Assembly (NCBI GenBank): GCA_012845835.1
Contig: JABAKD010000023.1
Span: forward strand, 18,019,027 to 18,083,026
Reading direction: 5' to 3'
Origin: Undaria pinnatifida
Lineage: Eukaryota; Sar; Phaeophyceae; Laminariales; Alariaceae
DNA length: 64,000 nt
In this document: one piece after another, positions 32,782 to 45,512 of the stretch
Layout of the letters: the number at the start of each line of letters is the position of its first letter
Numbering within the stretch: the stretch's first letter is position 1
The notes under the pieces: model-generated
What the model saw: only the letters and a program-made list of their open reading frames with translations
What the model was told of the DNA's origin: nothing
The model's database searches: none
Translations under genes and position numbers: made by a program

Positions 32782-34464
32782 CAGGGCTTTTCACGGGTCA
32801 TGACCCGACCCGCGGGTCGGGTCAAGGGGGTTTCGAAATCTCGCGGGTCGAGTCGGGTCGGGTCGGGTCGGGTCAAGAGGTGTTCAAAATCTCGCGGATC
32901 GGGTCGGGTCGGGTCAAGAGGCTTCAAAATCTCGCGGGTCGGGTCGGGTCGGGTCAAGAGGTTTTCAAAATCTCGCGGGTCGGGTCGGGTCGGGTCGGGT
33001 CAAGAGGTTTTCAAAATCTCGCGGGTCGGGTCGGGTCATGACCCGCGAGATACGAGTCACTTCGCGGGTGAAGCCATAATGACCCGCGAGTTGTTTTGGG
33101 CTGACCCGCAGTTCAAAATCCACGGATCTGGCCTGCGTATCCGCCTTTTTCAAACTTACAGCTGAGAGCCATTGATGCCGTGCAGGCGCCCCGCGGGTCC
33201 GCAAATATAAATACAAACATTTCCGCGTCCTGCCTCCCTCGTGCCGATGCTCCGATCATACAATGTCATTACAGCATGCAGAATAATCACCAGGCAGTAC
33301 CCCTAGCTACTCGTACCAAGGCATACAGCAGTGTGACGCCAATCCTGTACCTGCTGAAGCCGTAACAACAGTCGATTTATTACGGTCATACCAGTACGAA
33401 ACGTGACCAAACGCAAGCGGGCAAGGAAGGGCAGTCGTCGTCAGAGGAGCAGCAGCAGCAGCACTGGCAACAGCAAGCACTGGCAGCAGCAAGCAGCAGC
33501 AGACCCCGGATTCTCGCGGATCGCAGCCCCTGCTGACAGACCCACCGCCCCAGTTGTGGGCTTGCTGCCGGAGGCGGCTCAGCTAGGCCGCTTGCCGGGG
33601 CTGGAAACGGTACAGATAGAAAATAGACACTGCAGTAGTAGCTAGCTCGAGAATTGTCATACCAGTACGACATGTGACCAAACGTAAAAAAGCAAGAAGA
33701 GGAGTTCGAAGCAGCAGCAGCAGCACAGCAGCAGCAGCACAGCAGCAGCAGCACCCTGGCAGCAGCAAGCACCAGCAGCAGACAACGCATCCTCGCGGAT
33801 CGCAGCCCCTGCTGACAGATCCACCGCCCCAGTTGTGGGCTTGCTGCCGGAGGCTGCTCAGCGAGGCCTCTTGCCGGGGCCGGAGATTGCACTGATAACT
33901 TATAACTAGCTCGCTCGTCGGGTCGCTCGTCGGGTCGACCCGGTGGTCAATCGGTACGGGCATGACCATGCATGTGGGTTGCGGTTTATTTATCATTTTT
34001 CGCGCGCACACCACATGACATAATCATCAGCTGCAAACAATGCCGGTAATAAACCCAGAGAACACGACATGCTGGGAAAAGAACGAGGGACCAAGGACCA
34101 ACCAACCGACCGAGGTATACATGCTTTGACCCGTGACTTTTGACTTTGACCGGTGAGAAATGTCACGGGTCAAGTCGACCTGACCCGCATGAAACCCGCA
34201 TCTCGCGGGTCACCCGAATTGTGGCGGGTCGGGCCGGGTCGGGTCAGGAGGATTTCAAAACCTCGCGGGTCGGGTCGGGTCGGGTCAGGAGGTTTTCAAA
34301 ATCTCGCGAGTCGGGTCGGGTCGGGTCAAGACGTCTCGAAATTCTTGTGGGTCGGGTTGGGTCGGGTCAAGAGGTCTCGAAATTCTCACGGATCGGGTCG
34401 GGTCAGCTGACCCGACCCGACCCGACACGACCCGCGAGATTTGGCCCGACCCGTGAAAAACCTG
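32782..34464 (-). mobile_element. hAT-like non-autonomous element 2, inverted relative to element 1
   Basis: It starts CAGGGCTTTTCACGGGTC and ends with its inverse (CCGTGAAAAACCTG), with T-rich 7-8 bp flanks. Throughout it is the reverse complement of 29856-31514: pentamer arrays at 32800-33040 and 34200-34440, two CAG-rich segments (33386-33650 and 33670-33900), and a GGGTCAGCTGACCC palindrome near 34408. No transposase is present. Confidence 0.7.
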
Positions 34465-34570
34465 TTTTTTTTATATCGGCAATTTTCCATTATTAAGAGC
34501 AGCCTGCGGCAACTCGCCTTCGCTATTTCACATACATCATATACAGCAGCTGCTATACCTACAACTGCTA

Positions 34571-35590
34571 TTGTTGTTGTTCTCACATTAACTAGCATAA
34601 CCAAGTCGGTCGTCACAGGACAGGCTTCAGTCACTCTGGAGCTGAGAAATACCCCAGGGAAAAAACAAAAACCAAAGGTGGTACACGCATAATATCACAT
34701 CTGATGCAATTCATGCCTCCGCCAGAAACATACAGAAAGTTGAATCGGGAGTTAGCCTACAATGTGCCCGGTCCATACTGGTGCATACGTCTCACTACTC
34801 GCACCTGGAAAAACCGACTATACCGCTTGCCACCCAGGGAAGACTACCACGTATATAGTACGCGTAGTACCTATCACTACGCATACGCACGTCAGACGCA
34901 AGTCAATTGGAGAAAAGAAACAAAGAAAAGAAAAGAAGAGAAGAGAAAGGGAAGGAAAAAAACGGAAAGAAAAGAAAGCGAAAAAGGAAAGGAAAGAAAA
35001 GAAAAGAAGAGAAAAGCAAGAAAAAAACAGACAGGAAGAGGAAGCAAGGAAAGGAAAAGAGAAAAAACGTCATACTAGCAGACCCTAGGAACTGATTGGT
35101 GACGGCATTGGGCTAATAGAAGGTATCAAGTGCATCAATGGCACTGGGATGAGAACGCAACAAGGCGAAGAAGTCAGGGCGGCGTTACGCTAACTTGTGC
35201 CGGCCATTGGAAGGCCCACAAATTTCAAGACGATGATGGCTGGACCTAGACTTAAGTCTCTTGGGCAGGACGCCCCCCCTTGCCCCCCCCCGCCCCTCCC
35301 CCCTCCCCCCTTCCCCCCTACCCCCTACCCCCCTTACCCCTACCCCCCTACCCCCTACCCCCTACCCCCGGCCGCTTAGAGATGCCGACGGTGGAAGGCG
35401 CTGCCGCGGCCTTTGCGTGTCGCTCTGCAGCTCTGCGCCTCTCCCTCTCATGCAATTTCCGCATGAACAACTCGGCTCCCTCCTCTATCCGTCGAAACCT
35501 CTGCCGGCCTTGTTAGCAGCCTTTCGCCACTCTTCGAATTTCATTCCAAAGACCGACAGATCCACCTCAGATGCACCAACCAGTCCTGCT
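34571..35590 (-). mobile_element. 5'-truncated LINE copy 1
   Basis: This matches the 3' kilobase of the long LINE (42440-43715): the 3' untranslated region, a pyrimidine tract (C-rich on plus, 35271-35370) and the last ~70 codons of the reverse-transcriptase frame. It stops abruptly at ACCAACCAGTCCT, the usual 5' truncation. Its 3' tip on its own strand is AAC-rich. A frame at 34704-35078 shares a peptide around WKNRLYRLPPREDYH with the fragment at 1916, but this lies in the 3' region and is probably not a protein. Confidence 0.75.
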
Positions 35591-35591
35591 A

Positions 35592-35632
35592 CATGTTGTT
35601 CTCACATCAACTCGCATAATCAATCCGTGGTC
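35592..35632 (-). mobile_element. 3' tip of LINE copy 2, cut off by the chromovirus
   Basis: The 41 bp TGTTGTTCTCACATCAACTC through CCGTGGTC are the LINE 3' end. The LINE resumes at 42417 with GGTCACAGGACAGGCT. GGTC is duplicated around the inserted element. Confidence 0.75.
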
Positions 35633-35961
35633 TGTAGATACGCCTGAGCCAGGCAAAGTCTACCGACCAGAAAGTATCCCCCCTTGGCCTGAGGGGGGCT
35701 GGTCAGCACCATTATGGTGCTAAAAATAGAGAGATAATCTATTGTATTAGCTCCGAACACAAGAAAACAAGCGATCTTAACTTCATCCCCGAGTACCCTT
35801 ACCAGAATCCAGAAGAGGATAAGTAGAAACCCCTACTTTCTTTAAATCTAAATAACGTTCACACTCCACGTCAGATCTTCAGCAGTCAATCACTACCACG
35901 AAGATCAGCTGTCGTACCTTACCACCAGCAGCACACACTCTCTGGTGCTCCACTGTCCGCA
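35633..35961 (-). repeat. 3' LTR of the chromovirus
   Basis: 329 bp, paired with 42092-42416. It includes GGCCTGAGGGGGGCTGGTCA (plus strand) and GTCAATCACTACCACGAAGA. The GGGGGCAT run that precedes it on the minus strand is the polypurine tract. Confidence 0.85.
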
Positions 35962-38900
35962 ATGCCCCCAAAAGCGCGTTCCTACTCGAAGTAGTTCATG
36001 AACAAGCTTTCATCAAAAGTGAACACCAGCTACGCAAAGAACATCAAAGAAAACATACAGGTCGTTTTTGGATGATAAACGACCACATACATCTAGATAC
36101 CATACTCAATGATTACGAGTCATGAAACATTACAATACTTCAGAAAAGCATTCACACACGATCACCAGGCACAAATCATGCATTAGAACATAGCAATATC
36201 ATCAATATATACAACATGGGCAACCGTCATTTTTCACAAGAAATACCTCAAGGTAAATACAAGTATATTCGTGTTATATAGACGCGCATACACACGCGAA
36301 AATAGCATTTATCAAATAACGCACAAAGCACCCACGAAAAAAAATATCGTCAAAACACTCCAAGACGACCACACAAATCACTCGAAAACCGCGGAGCTCA
36401 CAGCGTAATACCACATTGCCGCTTCAGCTTCGTTCTCACTTCCCGTTTCACTCTTATCTTACGCAATTCCGACTTCACAAATTGAGGAGTCGCGCCCCAT
36501 ATCTTCGCTAAGTCCTCCCACGTGTTCTCTTCCGTGTCGATTACAGCCCACTCTACTTCCACATCAAACCAGATCCTTCCTCCACAGACGCCAAATCCAC
36601 AATTGCTGCCATCTCAAACTCTCCGTGCGAGAAAGCATGTTGCAAAACCTCTTTTAACTCGGCAGTGCTCTCAAGAGCAGCGTCCGCATAAAAACGCATC
36701 CGAGCAACATGAACGTCTCGAATTTCCCCAGATACAATATACTGCACGCCATACACATGCGATCGTTGAGCGACCACCACACGCCACGGCCCAGTCCACG
36801 TTATCAGCAAATTTGGCGTCGAGCTACTACGCCGCACCGGAGCTACCAAGACATGATCACCAACAAAAAAAATCGGCGAACTTCCCCGACTCGGGGCCAC
36901 ACGCTGCTTACAACGATTCGCCTGCACCTTATCCAAGACCTCCTTGTGCAGCTGACTCTGCGCCGCAACCACGCCCTGCGCCTTCGCCGGAAGAGCCTTC
37001 TCGTCCAGCACATCCACCTGCCAATCCCGTCCGGTCGACGACGCCAACGTGGACAACGCTATGCGAGGCGCTCTTCGGAACATGACATGATACGGGGTAG
37101 AGCCGTACCTTTCGCGAAACGCAGTATTCAAGGCCCACTGAACCGCCGGTACTAGCTCTACTCAATTCTGGGCGGTCCGCCGCTCTTCATTAATCATGGC
37201 CTTCAAAGTACGCACCACCTCACGCATCGTCTGTTCGCATGTACCATGAGACCAAGGCGAATTCGTAACTGAGAACCTCATGTCAACACCAGAGAGACTT
37301 CTCCAACGCAGCCATCATTTGATTCTTAAAATGGGAAGCAGTGTCACTCACCCACACCTCCGGAACCCCAATAATCTTACACCAGGTTAGAGATGCTACG
37401 CTGTCAAACGGGCAGTGCATGCTTCCGTGGGCTCAAGCCAAACCCAAGTGCTCATATCGTCCATCATGACGAGGATGGATCGGTACCCCCCGTCCTCATC
37501 CAGGCCATCGTCTCCCAACGGCCCGCTCGCTCCAACATGGAATTAGTCGTGTGGACCACTTCGCCCGGCCTGGTGCCGTGCACCGTCTCCCCAAGGGGAC
37601 GGGGCACTTTCTCCCCTGCTTTAGAGTCCATGCAATGGAGACACTGCTTGACAAACTCGGCTACGTGCTCCTCAATGCAAAAAACAACAGCACTATTCCG
37701 ACAACCGTTGCAGAGTAGCCACGGCACCCCGATGGCCAGCCTCCTTCATCGGAGCACACACCATCAACCATGCCTGAAGCTGCTGACCTCCTCCCGGAAT
37801 CCACAACACCGCGCGCCCATTAACCGGGAGCCAAAAAATCCCCTCGGCATCCAAGCCCACTTGACCAACGTTCGTCATGAACGACGTAGCCCCCGAGGCG
37901 AGCGTGCCCAGGTTTGCCCGCGACGCTTGCTGCGCGTCCGGGATCACCTGCGTGGACGGAAGAGTTTCATCGGGCGCGCTAGCTGCATACACCGCGGTCG
38001 CGCGAACACTCACCGAAGGGGCAGTCACCCACCGCGAGAGCAAATCCCCCCAGCAGTTACGGTCTCCGGTGATGTGCACAATGGTATAGTCGTATTGCCC
38101 CAATACCGCCTTCCACTGGTCCATACGCTGCGCCGTCGTCTTCGCAACAGACGACACCCACGCCTCCGGATCAAAAATATACGCCAAATTCGGTGGTCTG
38201 TATATATTTGCACGCCGTTCCACAAAAGGTACTCCAACCGCTTGAAAGTACTCACCACGGCGAAGCCTTCCTTCTCCACCGTCGCCCAATGCTGCTGTGA
38301 CCCTTTGAAGGCCCCACTCAGGAACCCAATAGGCTCGTGAGTCTTGTCCTCGACTGAAACGCCACGGTCGAGCTCTTCCTGGGGCACCTGCGTGAGAAAA
38401 CTCCCCCAATGCTCATCGGAGGCATCCGGAAACATGAGCACCGCCCATCCCGGTTTCGGATGAGACAAAGCCACAGCGTGAGCGACAAGATCCTGCGCCG
38501 CCTCCCAGGCCCCGATCAACCCCGAGGTCCAGTCCCCGGCCGAAATCGCCCGGTTAGATGCCACACGTTTAGTAGGACGCTTGGGGCTCGCCAGATGCCC
38601 GTCCAGGAAAACACGAAGAGGAAAAATGACCTCTCCCATGCGCGGCAAAGACGTACGCAGCCAATTAACAGCCTGCGAGAACTGCATCAACTCGCCCGCA
38701 GTCTCGGGCCGCCTCATGGTTGCCAAGCCCGTCAACCGCTCAGGATCGTGCTTGGCTTGCCCCTGCGAGTACACCTTCCCGCACCAAGTGATGCTAGTCT
38801 CGAAAAAGATGCACTTGTGAGCCGCAGCGTACATTCCGACCTCTTCCAAGCGCTCCAGGATCAACTCCAACGTATTGAACAAGTCTGTCTCGTCCAAACC

Positions 38901-41194
38901 CCTATAAATCACATCGTCCACCCAAATCATGCAATTCAGCCCCTCCAGCACGCGTGTAAGCGTCGCTTGAAAGTAGGAGGTTGCGTTCAAAATTCCTTGC
39001 GGTACTCGCGTAGGCGTATACAACCCGCCCGGCGTGGCGATCGTAAAAATCTCTTTCGCTTCCGATGCCAGCGGGCATTGCCAGTAACCTTGCAAAAGGT
39101 CAAGACTGCCGTGAAACTGAGCCTCACTCAGCTTGGCCATGCTTGCTTTCTGATTTGGCATCACCCCCGGCACTTTCTCGACGCGCTGGTTTGCAGCCCG
39201 GAAATCGCTCACCAAGCGAAACCCCCCTTTTTTCGGCGTGACATAGCTGCACTGGCCCACACCGCCTGCATAGTAAGGAGAACAAGCCCCAGAGCCGCCA
39301 ACGAAACCATACATGGTGCCAACCAGGCGGTCTTCACGGGGTTGTAGACGCGCGGCCGAGCCTTGACCGGCCGAGCGCGCGGCTTAAGGGTGGCGCGCAG
39401 GGGCTCGACACGCGCGGGCGGGTCGCCCCTGCGTAATCCACGCCAAAATGCATTCCAGCGCCTCCCAATGACGTCACGAAGACGCTTCACATGCGACTCA
39501 TCCAATCCAGCAGTCACCAACGCCAGAACGGCCTCCTTCAGAGCCTCAGACCCGGCCCGTAATTCCTCCTCCGGGCTCATGTCGATGTCCGGCCCTCGCG
39601 CCACCAAGCGCTCCGCGGCCTCCTCCAGCTCCTCCGGCGTCCCGCACGGCTGCTGCTGCAAAGCGTCGACACTAACAATGACGCGGCGGCATTGCCGGTA
39701 CGCTGCGGTGTCGACACCGGTGAGGGCGGCACGTTCCCGCGCGCGCGCCCCCAACTGTCATAGGCATCGATGCCCAACAGCTTCAAAGTTGGGTTTCCGA
39801 GAATGACAACATCGTCGTCGCGCGGCATGACTGCAAAAGAACACGGATCCATGGTGACCAAACCCCAGCTGGTGTGCAGAGCAATCCACACCGGGCATGT
39901 TCTCTCCTGGACCACGATCACACGTCCATCCGCCACCTTGAGCTTCCCCGGGTGCGCCATGCCTCCCATAACTTGCACACCAGGAATTGCCGCTTGCAAC
40001 TTGTTTGCAACCCCAGCAGACATGGTCGTGATACCAGACCCCGAGTCGAGTATGGCAACAGCATCAACAGCCGCCATAACAGCTGCCCCGGGCACCGACA
40101 AGCTGACTTGACACCATTTTTCGCGCTCGTCGACGGCGACGCCTCCGGCACTAAACCCAGACATACCACCGGGCAGCACTCCTCGGAACGTTGGTACGTA
40201 CGGCCCCGATTCCCCGGGCCCGTCAGCCGCCGGCGCATTTACCGACGCCGGGGCAGTAGCTGGAGACGGGATCGGGTGCGGGGGCAAAAACTCGGTCGCT
40301 CTGCCTGCGCCCGCTGGCTCGGTGTCACCAGAGAAAACCGCACGACCTCCAACGTGGCGCTGATGGAAAACAGTTGAAGATGCCCCCCCGTGACCCTTCC
40401 CCGCTACCGAAAAAGGCGTCGAGCCGGGTTGATCCGAGAAGCGCTGCTGCTGCGGCGACGGATGCTGCGGTTGTCGTTGCCGCTGCCGCCGCGGCTTCTG
40501 TGGTCGTTGCTGCTGCGCCGGCGGCGGCGGCGGTCCACGCCCCTCGGACGACCCATGACCTCCGTTTCCCCGCCCACCCGCGGGCGGCGAGGAAACCTTC
40601 GAAGGAAAGGTGTGCAGAAGGCAGTTACGAGCGAGGTGGCCGGGCTTGCGGCATTCGAAACAGGTAACAGGTAATCACCGCGGTAGAGGCCTTATCGACC
40701 GCCCCACCTGCCGATATCCCGGGAAACGGCTTCGCCGACGACCGCCCGCGCGAATTCACCCGACCAGTACGTTTTTGATGCCGCTGCTTATCAGCCATCT
40801 CCACCGTGCGCCATTCGACGGCCACCTCCCGCACCAGATGAAAAGCTTCCTTTGGTTTGTCCTTCAAGGCCCCTCTCCTTTCGAGCTGATGCTCAACCTT
40901 AAGCTTGAACTCGGGGGGTTGCAACCCAGCCACCAGCGCTTTACTAATGACGGCTGCAGGTCCTCGTTTGTGAACACCAAGCGTGTCACGGAAAACGCGT
41001 TCAGCACTGGGGTTTTCAAAGTACTGTTCAAGGCGGCTATGGACGGCGTCCATCCGATCTACATGAATAGCTTCGGACCCCATGGTCACCCGACGGCACA
41101 CCTCAGCCGCCGCAACAGATGGGTCGATAGAGTCGTCGGTCCAACATTCGGCGTGCTTCGCAAGCGCCTCGCGTAAATCGTCTTCCTTTAATTC

Positions 41195-41218
41195 AGTTTT
41201 TTTTTTTTTTTTTTTTTT
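41195..41218 (-). other. poly(A) run in the chromovirus, possible retroposed insertion
   Basis: On the minus strand about 24 A residues follow GGCGGAGGAT. The 250-300 bp upstream (to about 41500) do not look like gag and sit between two gag-like stretches. A nested poly(A)-tailed retroposon is the simplest reading; I found no clear target duplication. Confidence 0.4.
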
Positions 41219-42091
41219 ATCCTCCGCCGGATGGGGAAAAATAAAGCTTTAGCTCACCACACTTCCACGTATTTTCATACGTGTCGTGTGTCGATTTAAC
41301 CCAGTTGCTTTCGCAGCCCAACGCTAGCTGGCGCACCCTTCGGGTCCCATTGTAGGTATAGCGTAAGCTGTCCCTATTATTGGTCTTCGTTACAACCCCG
41401 GCAGCGCAAGCTGCCGTTGTATACGGATGCGTGTGTACGTCGACCCGGCCTGTCCCCTGAGGGTCAGGTTCGGTGGAGATAGCCACCCGGAATGTCATCT
41501 TTCCGGGTAGTGTGGGACTTGCGCAAGCTCACCCACTAACAAAACCCCTGGCCATGGGAGATGGCCTTCCGCCGGACTTGGTCCAGTTACGGTCCACCCT
41601 ACCCATTCGGGTCAGTCCCATCAAAATAAGTTCACGACAGGCACGACCGGATGGTCTAACGCAGCAGCTGAGCAACCGGCAGCACACGGCGCGAGATAGA
41701 CTGTGCGTTGTTGCTGAGTTCCATCGCCCGCTCGTACTCAGCGCATTGGGTATAAAAACGGCGCGACGCTGCCTGCGAAAAAATCCGTCCATACTGGAGC
41801 GCCGGGACCATTTCCCAATATGAGGTCATTGAACCCGATTTGAACCTCACCATCAGCAGATGTGGAGCCCTGCGATCCCCCGCCTTCTGCTGCTGCCGCT
41901 CCTCCACGCTGGGAGCGGCGTTGGGACATATCCTCCAGCGATCCCTCGTTCAGCTATAGACGCCTCGGTTCTTCTCTCATTCTTGTATTACCGAGACGCG
42001 GCGCAATTCGCAGCCACCCGTAGCTGCTGTATCGATCGTTACCGAAACGTCCTTGACTAACTTCAGTGTGTTCACCAGAATTTTCGATAAT

Positions 42092-42416
42092 TGTAGATAA
42101 GCCTAAGCTAGGCGAGGTATACCGACCAGAAAGTATCCCCCCTTGGCCTGAGGGGGGCTGGTCAGCACCATTTAGGTGCTAGAAAGAGAGAAGTTATTGT
42201 ATTAGCTCCGAATGCAAGAACACAAGCTATCTTAACTTCATCCCCAAATCCCCATACCAGAATCCAGAAGAGAATAAGTAGAAACCCCTACTGTCTTCAG
42301 GTCTAAATAACGTTGACACTCCACATCAGATCCTCAGCAGTCAATCACCACCACGAAGATCAGCTGTCGTATCTTACCACAAGCGCTACACACTCTCTGG
42401 TGCTCCACTGGCCACA
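42092..42416 (-). repeat. 5' LTR of the chromovirus
   Basis: 325 bp, paired with 35633-35961. The likely primer-binding region is just inside (42070-42091) but does not show a clean TGG start, so the primer is unknown. Confidence 0.85.
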
Positions 42417-43056
42417 GGTCACAGGACAGGCTCCAGTAACTGAGCTGAGGGATACCCCAGAGATATAACACAAACAAACCAAAGGTGGTACACGCATATA
42501 TCACAGCTGACGCAATGCATGCCTCCGCCAGCAACCTAAAAAAGTGAAATCGGGAGTCAGCCTACGATGTGCCAGGTCCATACTGGTGCGTACGTCTCAC
42601 TACTCGCGCATGAAAACCCGACTATACAGCTTGCCACCCAGGAAAGACTGCCACGTATATATTGCACTTAGTAATAATCACTACGCATACGGACGTCAGA
42701 CTCAAGTCAATTGGAAAAAATAAACAAATATAACAGAAAAGAGGAGAAAGGGAAGGAAAAAAAAGAAAAGAAAAGAAAGCGAAAAAGGAAAGGAAAGAAA
42801 GAAATGACAAGAAAAGACAAGACAAAAAGAGGAAGGAAGAGAAGGAAGAGGAAAAAACGTCATACTCGCAGACCCTAGGAACTAACTCAAGACGGCTTTG
42901 GGTTCATAGAGGGTATCAAGTGCATCAAAGGCACTGGGAGGATAACGCAACAAGGCGAAGTCAGGGCGGCGTTACTCTAACTTGTGACGGCCATCGGAAG
43001 GCCCAAAACCTTCAAACGATGATGGCCAGACCCAGACTTAAGTCTCTTGGGCAGGC

Positions 43057-43495
43057 CGCCCCCCCTCCCCCACCCCCCCCTTCCCCCTCCCTCCCTCCCT
43101 CCCCCCTCCCTCCCTCCCTCCCCCCTCTCCCTCCCTCCCCCCCTCCCTCCCTCCCCTCCCCTCCCCTCCCCCCTCCCCTCCCTCCCCCCCCCTCCCTCCC
43201 TCCCTCCCCCCCCCCTCCCTCCCTCCCCCCCCCTCCCTCCCCCTCCCTCCCTCCCTCCCCCCCCTCCCTTCCTCCCTCCCCCCCCTCCCTCCCTCCCTCC
43301 CCCCCCCCTCCCTCCCTCCCCCCTCCCTCCCTCCCTCCCCCCCTCTCCCTCCCTCCCCCCTCCCTCCCTCCCTCCCCCCTCCCTCCCTCCCCCCCCCTCC
43401 CTCCCTCCCCCCTCCCCCCCTCCCTCCCCCCCCCCCCCTCCCCCCCCCTCCCTCCCCACCCCTCCCTTCCTCCCTTCCCTCCCCCCTTCCCCCAG
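43057..43495 (-). repeat. hypervariable purine tract of the LINE
   Basis: On plus it is CCCTCCCTCCC-like throughout; on the LINE sense strand it is runs of GGG separated by A, suited to G-quadruplex formation. The same position in the truncated copy (35271-35370) is only about 100 bp and reads (CCCCCTA)n on plus. It lies between the RT frame end and the 3' untranslated region. The long Pro/Gly/Leu frames across it are artefacts. Confidence 0.85.
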
Positions 43496-43509
43496 GCCGT
43501 TTAGAGATG

Positions 43510-44144
43510 CCGACGGTGGATGGCGCTGCCGCGGCCTTTGCGTGTCACTCTGCAGCTCTTCGTCCCTCCGCCTCATGCCATTTCCGCATGAATAACTCGG
43601 CTCCCTCCTCTACCCGTCGACACCATCTGCGGGCCTTCTGAGCAACCTTTCGCCACTCTTCGAAGTCCATTCCAAATACCGACATATCCTCCTTCAGGTG
43701 CACCAACCAGTCCTTCTCTTGCCCCCCTGAGTAGCCCTTACCCCCAACAAGCTCCCCAAATATCACTCTCTGCGGCAGACGCTCCTCCCCCATACGTGCT
43801 ACGAATCCCTCAAACAATATCATCCGTTTGCGCACTATCGCCTCCATGCTCTTGGAAGCTGTTTTGGCAAGCGCCTCGGCGTACGAAAGAGTGTGGCCGG
43901 CGCGCTTCCGTTCCCGCCATCCAAAGCATAGGAGGAGCATGGAATGGTGAACCCGTCGTAGCCTATCTTCGTCAGGCTTGTTCGGGCTCCACGTCATGCA
44001 ACCGTAGAGTAGTGTCTCGATCATCTCCGCTTTCAGCAACCGCACCTTCAACCGTAAGCGCACACCCAGGCGATCATAGATTTCCATGTTGTACCGCTGG
44101 AAGCACGCCCAGGCCCTCTGAAGCGCCGCGTTATTTCGATGCAT
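43510..44144 (-). pseudogene. LINE RT C-terminal region
   Basis: Contains MHRNNAALQRAWACFQRYN, LLYGCMTWSPNKPDEDRLRR and GKGYSGGQEKDWLVHLKEDM, the conserved post-RT part of LINEs with a YGCxTW motif, and ends in WHEAEGRRAAE before the purine tract. It is open as one frame of about 200 codons, continuous with the YADD-containing frame just upstream. Confidence 0.8.
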
Positions 44145-44146
44145 AG

Positions 44147-45320
44147 TTATCTGTCTGCGGTGATAGCCCCGCCCAAGTATACAAACTCGATTGTTTGGTT
44201 GGATACCTGGCCGGCTGCATTGACAGTGAACGACACCTTACCCCCACTTTTGGTTTGCTGGCACATGATCTCTGTTTTCGCCTCAGAGACCGTAAGCCCG
44301 AACGCCGAGCACGCAGTCACGATCACCGTCATCATCCTCTCCAGCTCGTGTGATGATCTCGATGCGATGCCCGCATCGTCAGCGTAATGCATACCCCACA
44401 ATCTCTGCATCTCCTCCTCCTTCCCCCCCCGTCCGTCGACTTTGCCTGTGCGTGAAGATCCCTTCGTCTCGCCTTTCTCCTTTCGTTGGAACTGCACCAT
44501 GTTGTCCGTGATGGCTGCATCAGCCAGGAAGCGTTTCTCGGCCACACGCAGTACCGCCGTGAAAAACCTGTTAACAGCGGTGGCGCGAGCACGCATCCTT
44601 TCTTGAGACCTTGCCCCACGTCAAACTTATCCGAGCACTCTCCATCATCCAACCGCACGCATGCTTGCATGCCGTCGTGAAATTGCCGGATGACGGCGAG
44701 CATTCTCGGTGGCACGCCAAAACGAGCAAGGACATCGCACAGAAGGGTTCGCTCGACGGAGTCATATGATTTGGTGAGGTCGATAAAGCACAAGTACAAG
44801 GGGATGTCCTTCCGCGCCAGTTCCTGCAGTCGTCGCACTACGAACATGATGTCAACCGTCGAGCGTTGGGGTCTGAACCCACACTGTTTCTCCGGTAGAA
44901 TGTTCTCGCGTTCGCAATAGTCACTCAGGCGACCCGCGATGACTTTGAGGAGTACTTCGCCAGCGTGAGCCACGAGGGAGATGCTACGATAATTGCCACC
45001 CTCTATACCATTTTTCTTGTGAGGCACCTTAATCGTTGCATCTTTCCATTGTTGCGGCACGCCACCTCCCCTCCACACAGCGACGATGGTATCGTGGAAC
45101 TTTCCGAGCGTGTCAAATTCTCCTTCGTCGGCCAAGACCTTCAAGAGCTCCGCCGGGAGACCATCGGACCCTACCGCCTTTCGGTTCGCCAACACACGGA
45201 TCGCCTCCTCTTCTTCGTGCCTAGACGGAACATAATTCAGTGGTCTGCACGGGGGGCACTGCTTAAGCTCGTCCACAATGCTCGGATCAATGGTCGGCGA
45301 CTTTGTGTTGAGCAATTTAT
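44147..45320 (-). pseudogene. LINE reverse transcriptase
   Basis: RT signatures in order: [55 protein letters not shown] (catalytic Asp), [12 protein letters not shown], then [10 protein letters not shown] (catalytic DD near 44380) and KTEIMCQ. The frame changes once between the LAPPL motif and the YADD motif, near 44570. Confidence 0.85.
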
Positions 45321-45512
45321 GAAATCACCTCACCCACGGCTCGCGGATGAGGGCATTATCCCGCAGCAATCGACCTTCCTCGTCCTTGTGTACTGCGAGC
45401 TAAACGTCCTCTCCCTTTCCACATCCATCCCCTTCAGGTGTTTGTAGAAGCCAAACTGATCACCTTCTCGGATACTCCCTTCGAATTGGCTGGCGTAATC
45501 TTCGAAGAACCT

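Larger units (their letters stand above)
35633..42416 (-). mobile_element. broken Ty3/chromovirus LTR retrotransposon
   Basis: LTRs at 35633-35961 and 42092-42416 start and end TG/CA and are flanked by GGTC (35629-35632 and 42417-42420). They differ at roughly one site in ten, so the insertion is old. Parts in order on the minus strand: gag-like region (about 41.9-40.6 kb) with a zinc knuckle CFECRKPGHLARNC near 40650; retropepsin with ILDSGSG near 40050; reverse transcriptase with LDLLQGYWQCPL and VDDV (about 39.2-38.6 kb); RNase H (about 38.4-38.0 kb); integrase with zinc site (about 37.75-36.8 kb); chromodomain-like C-terminus (about 36.6-36.4 kb). A purine tract precedes the 3' LTR. It is broken, with roughly half a dozen or more breaks and one internal insertion. 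The RT resembles oomycete elements as I remember them. Confidence 0.85.

Noticed and set aside
35310-35370. Telomere-like (TAGGGGG) units on the minus strand
   Set aside because: They occupy the position of the LINE purine tract and are flanked by LINE sequence on both sides.
42920-43595. Proline-rich and glycine-rich frames of about 190 codons
   Set aside because: They are translations of the pyrimidine/purine tract of the LINE in all frames.
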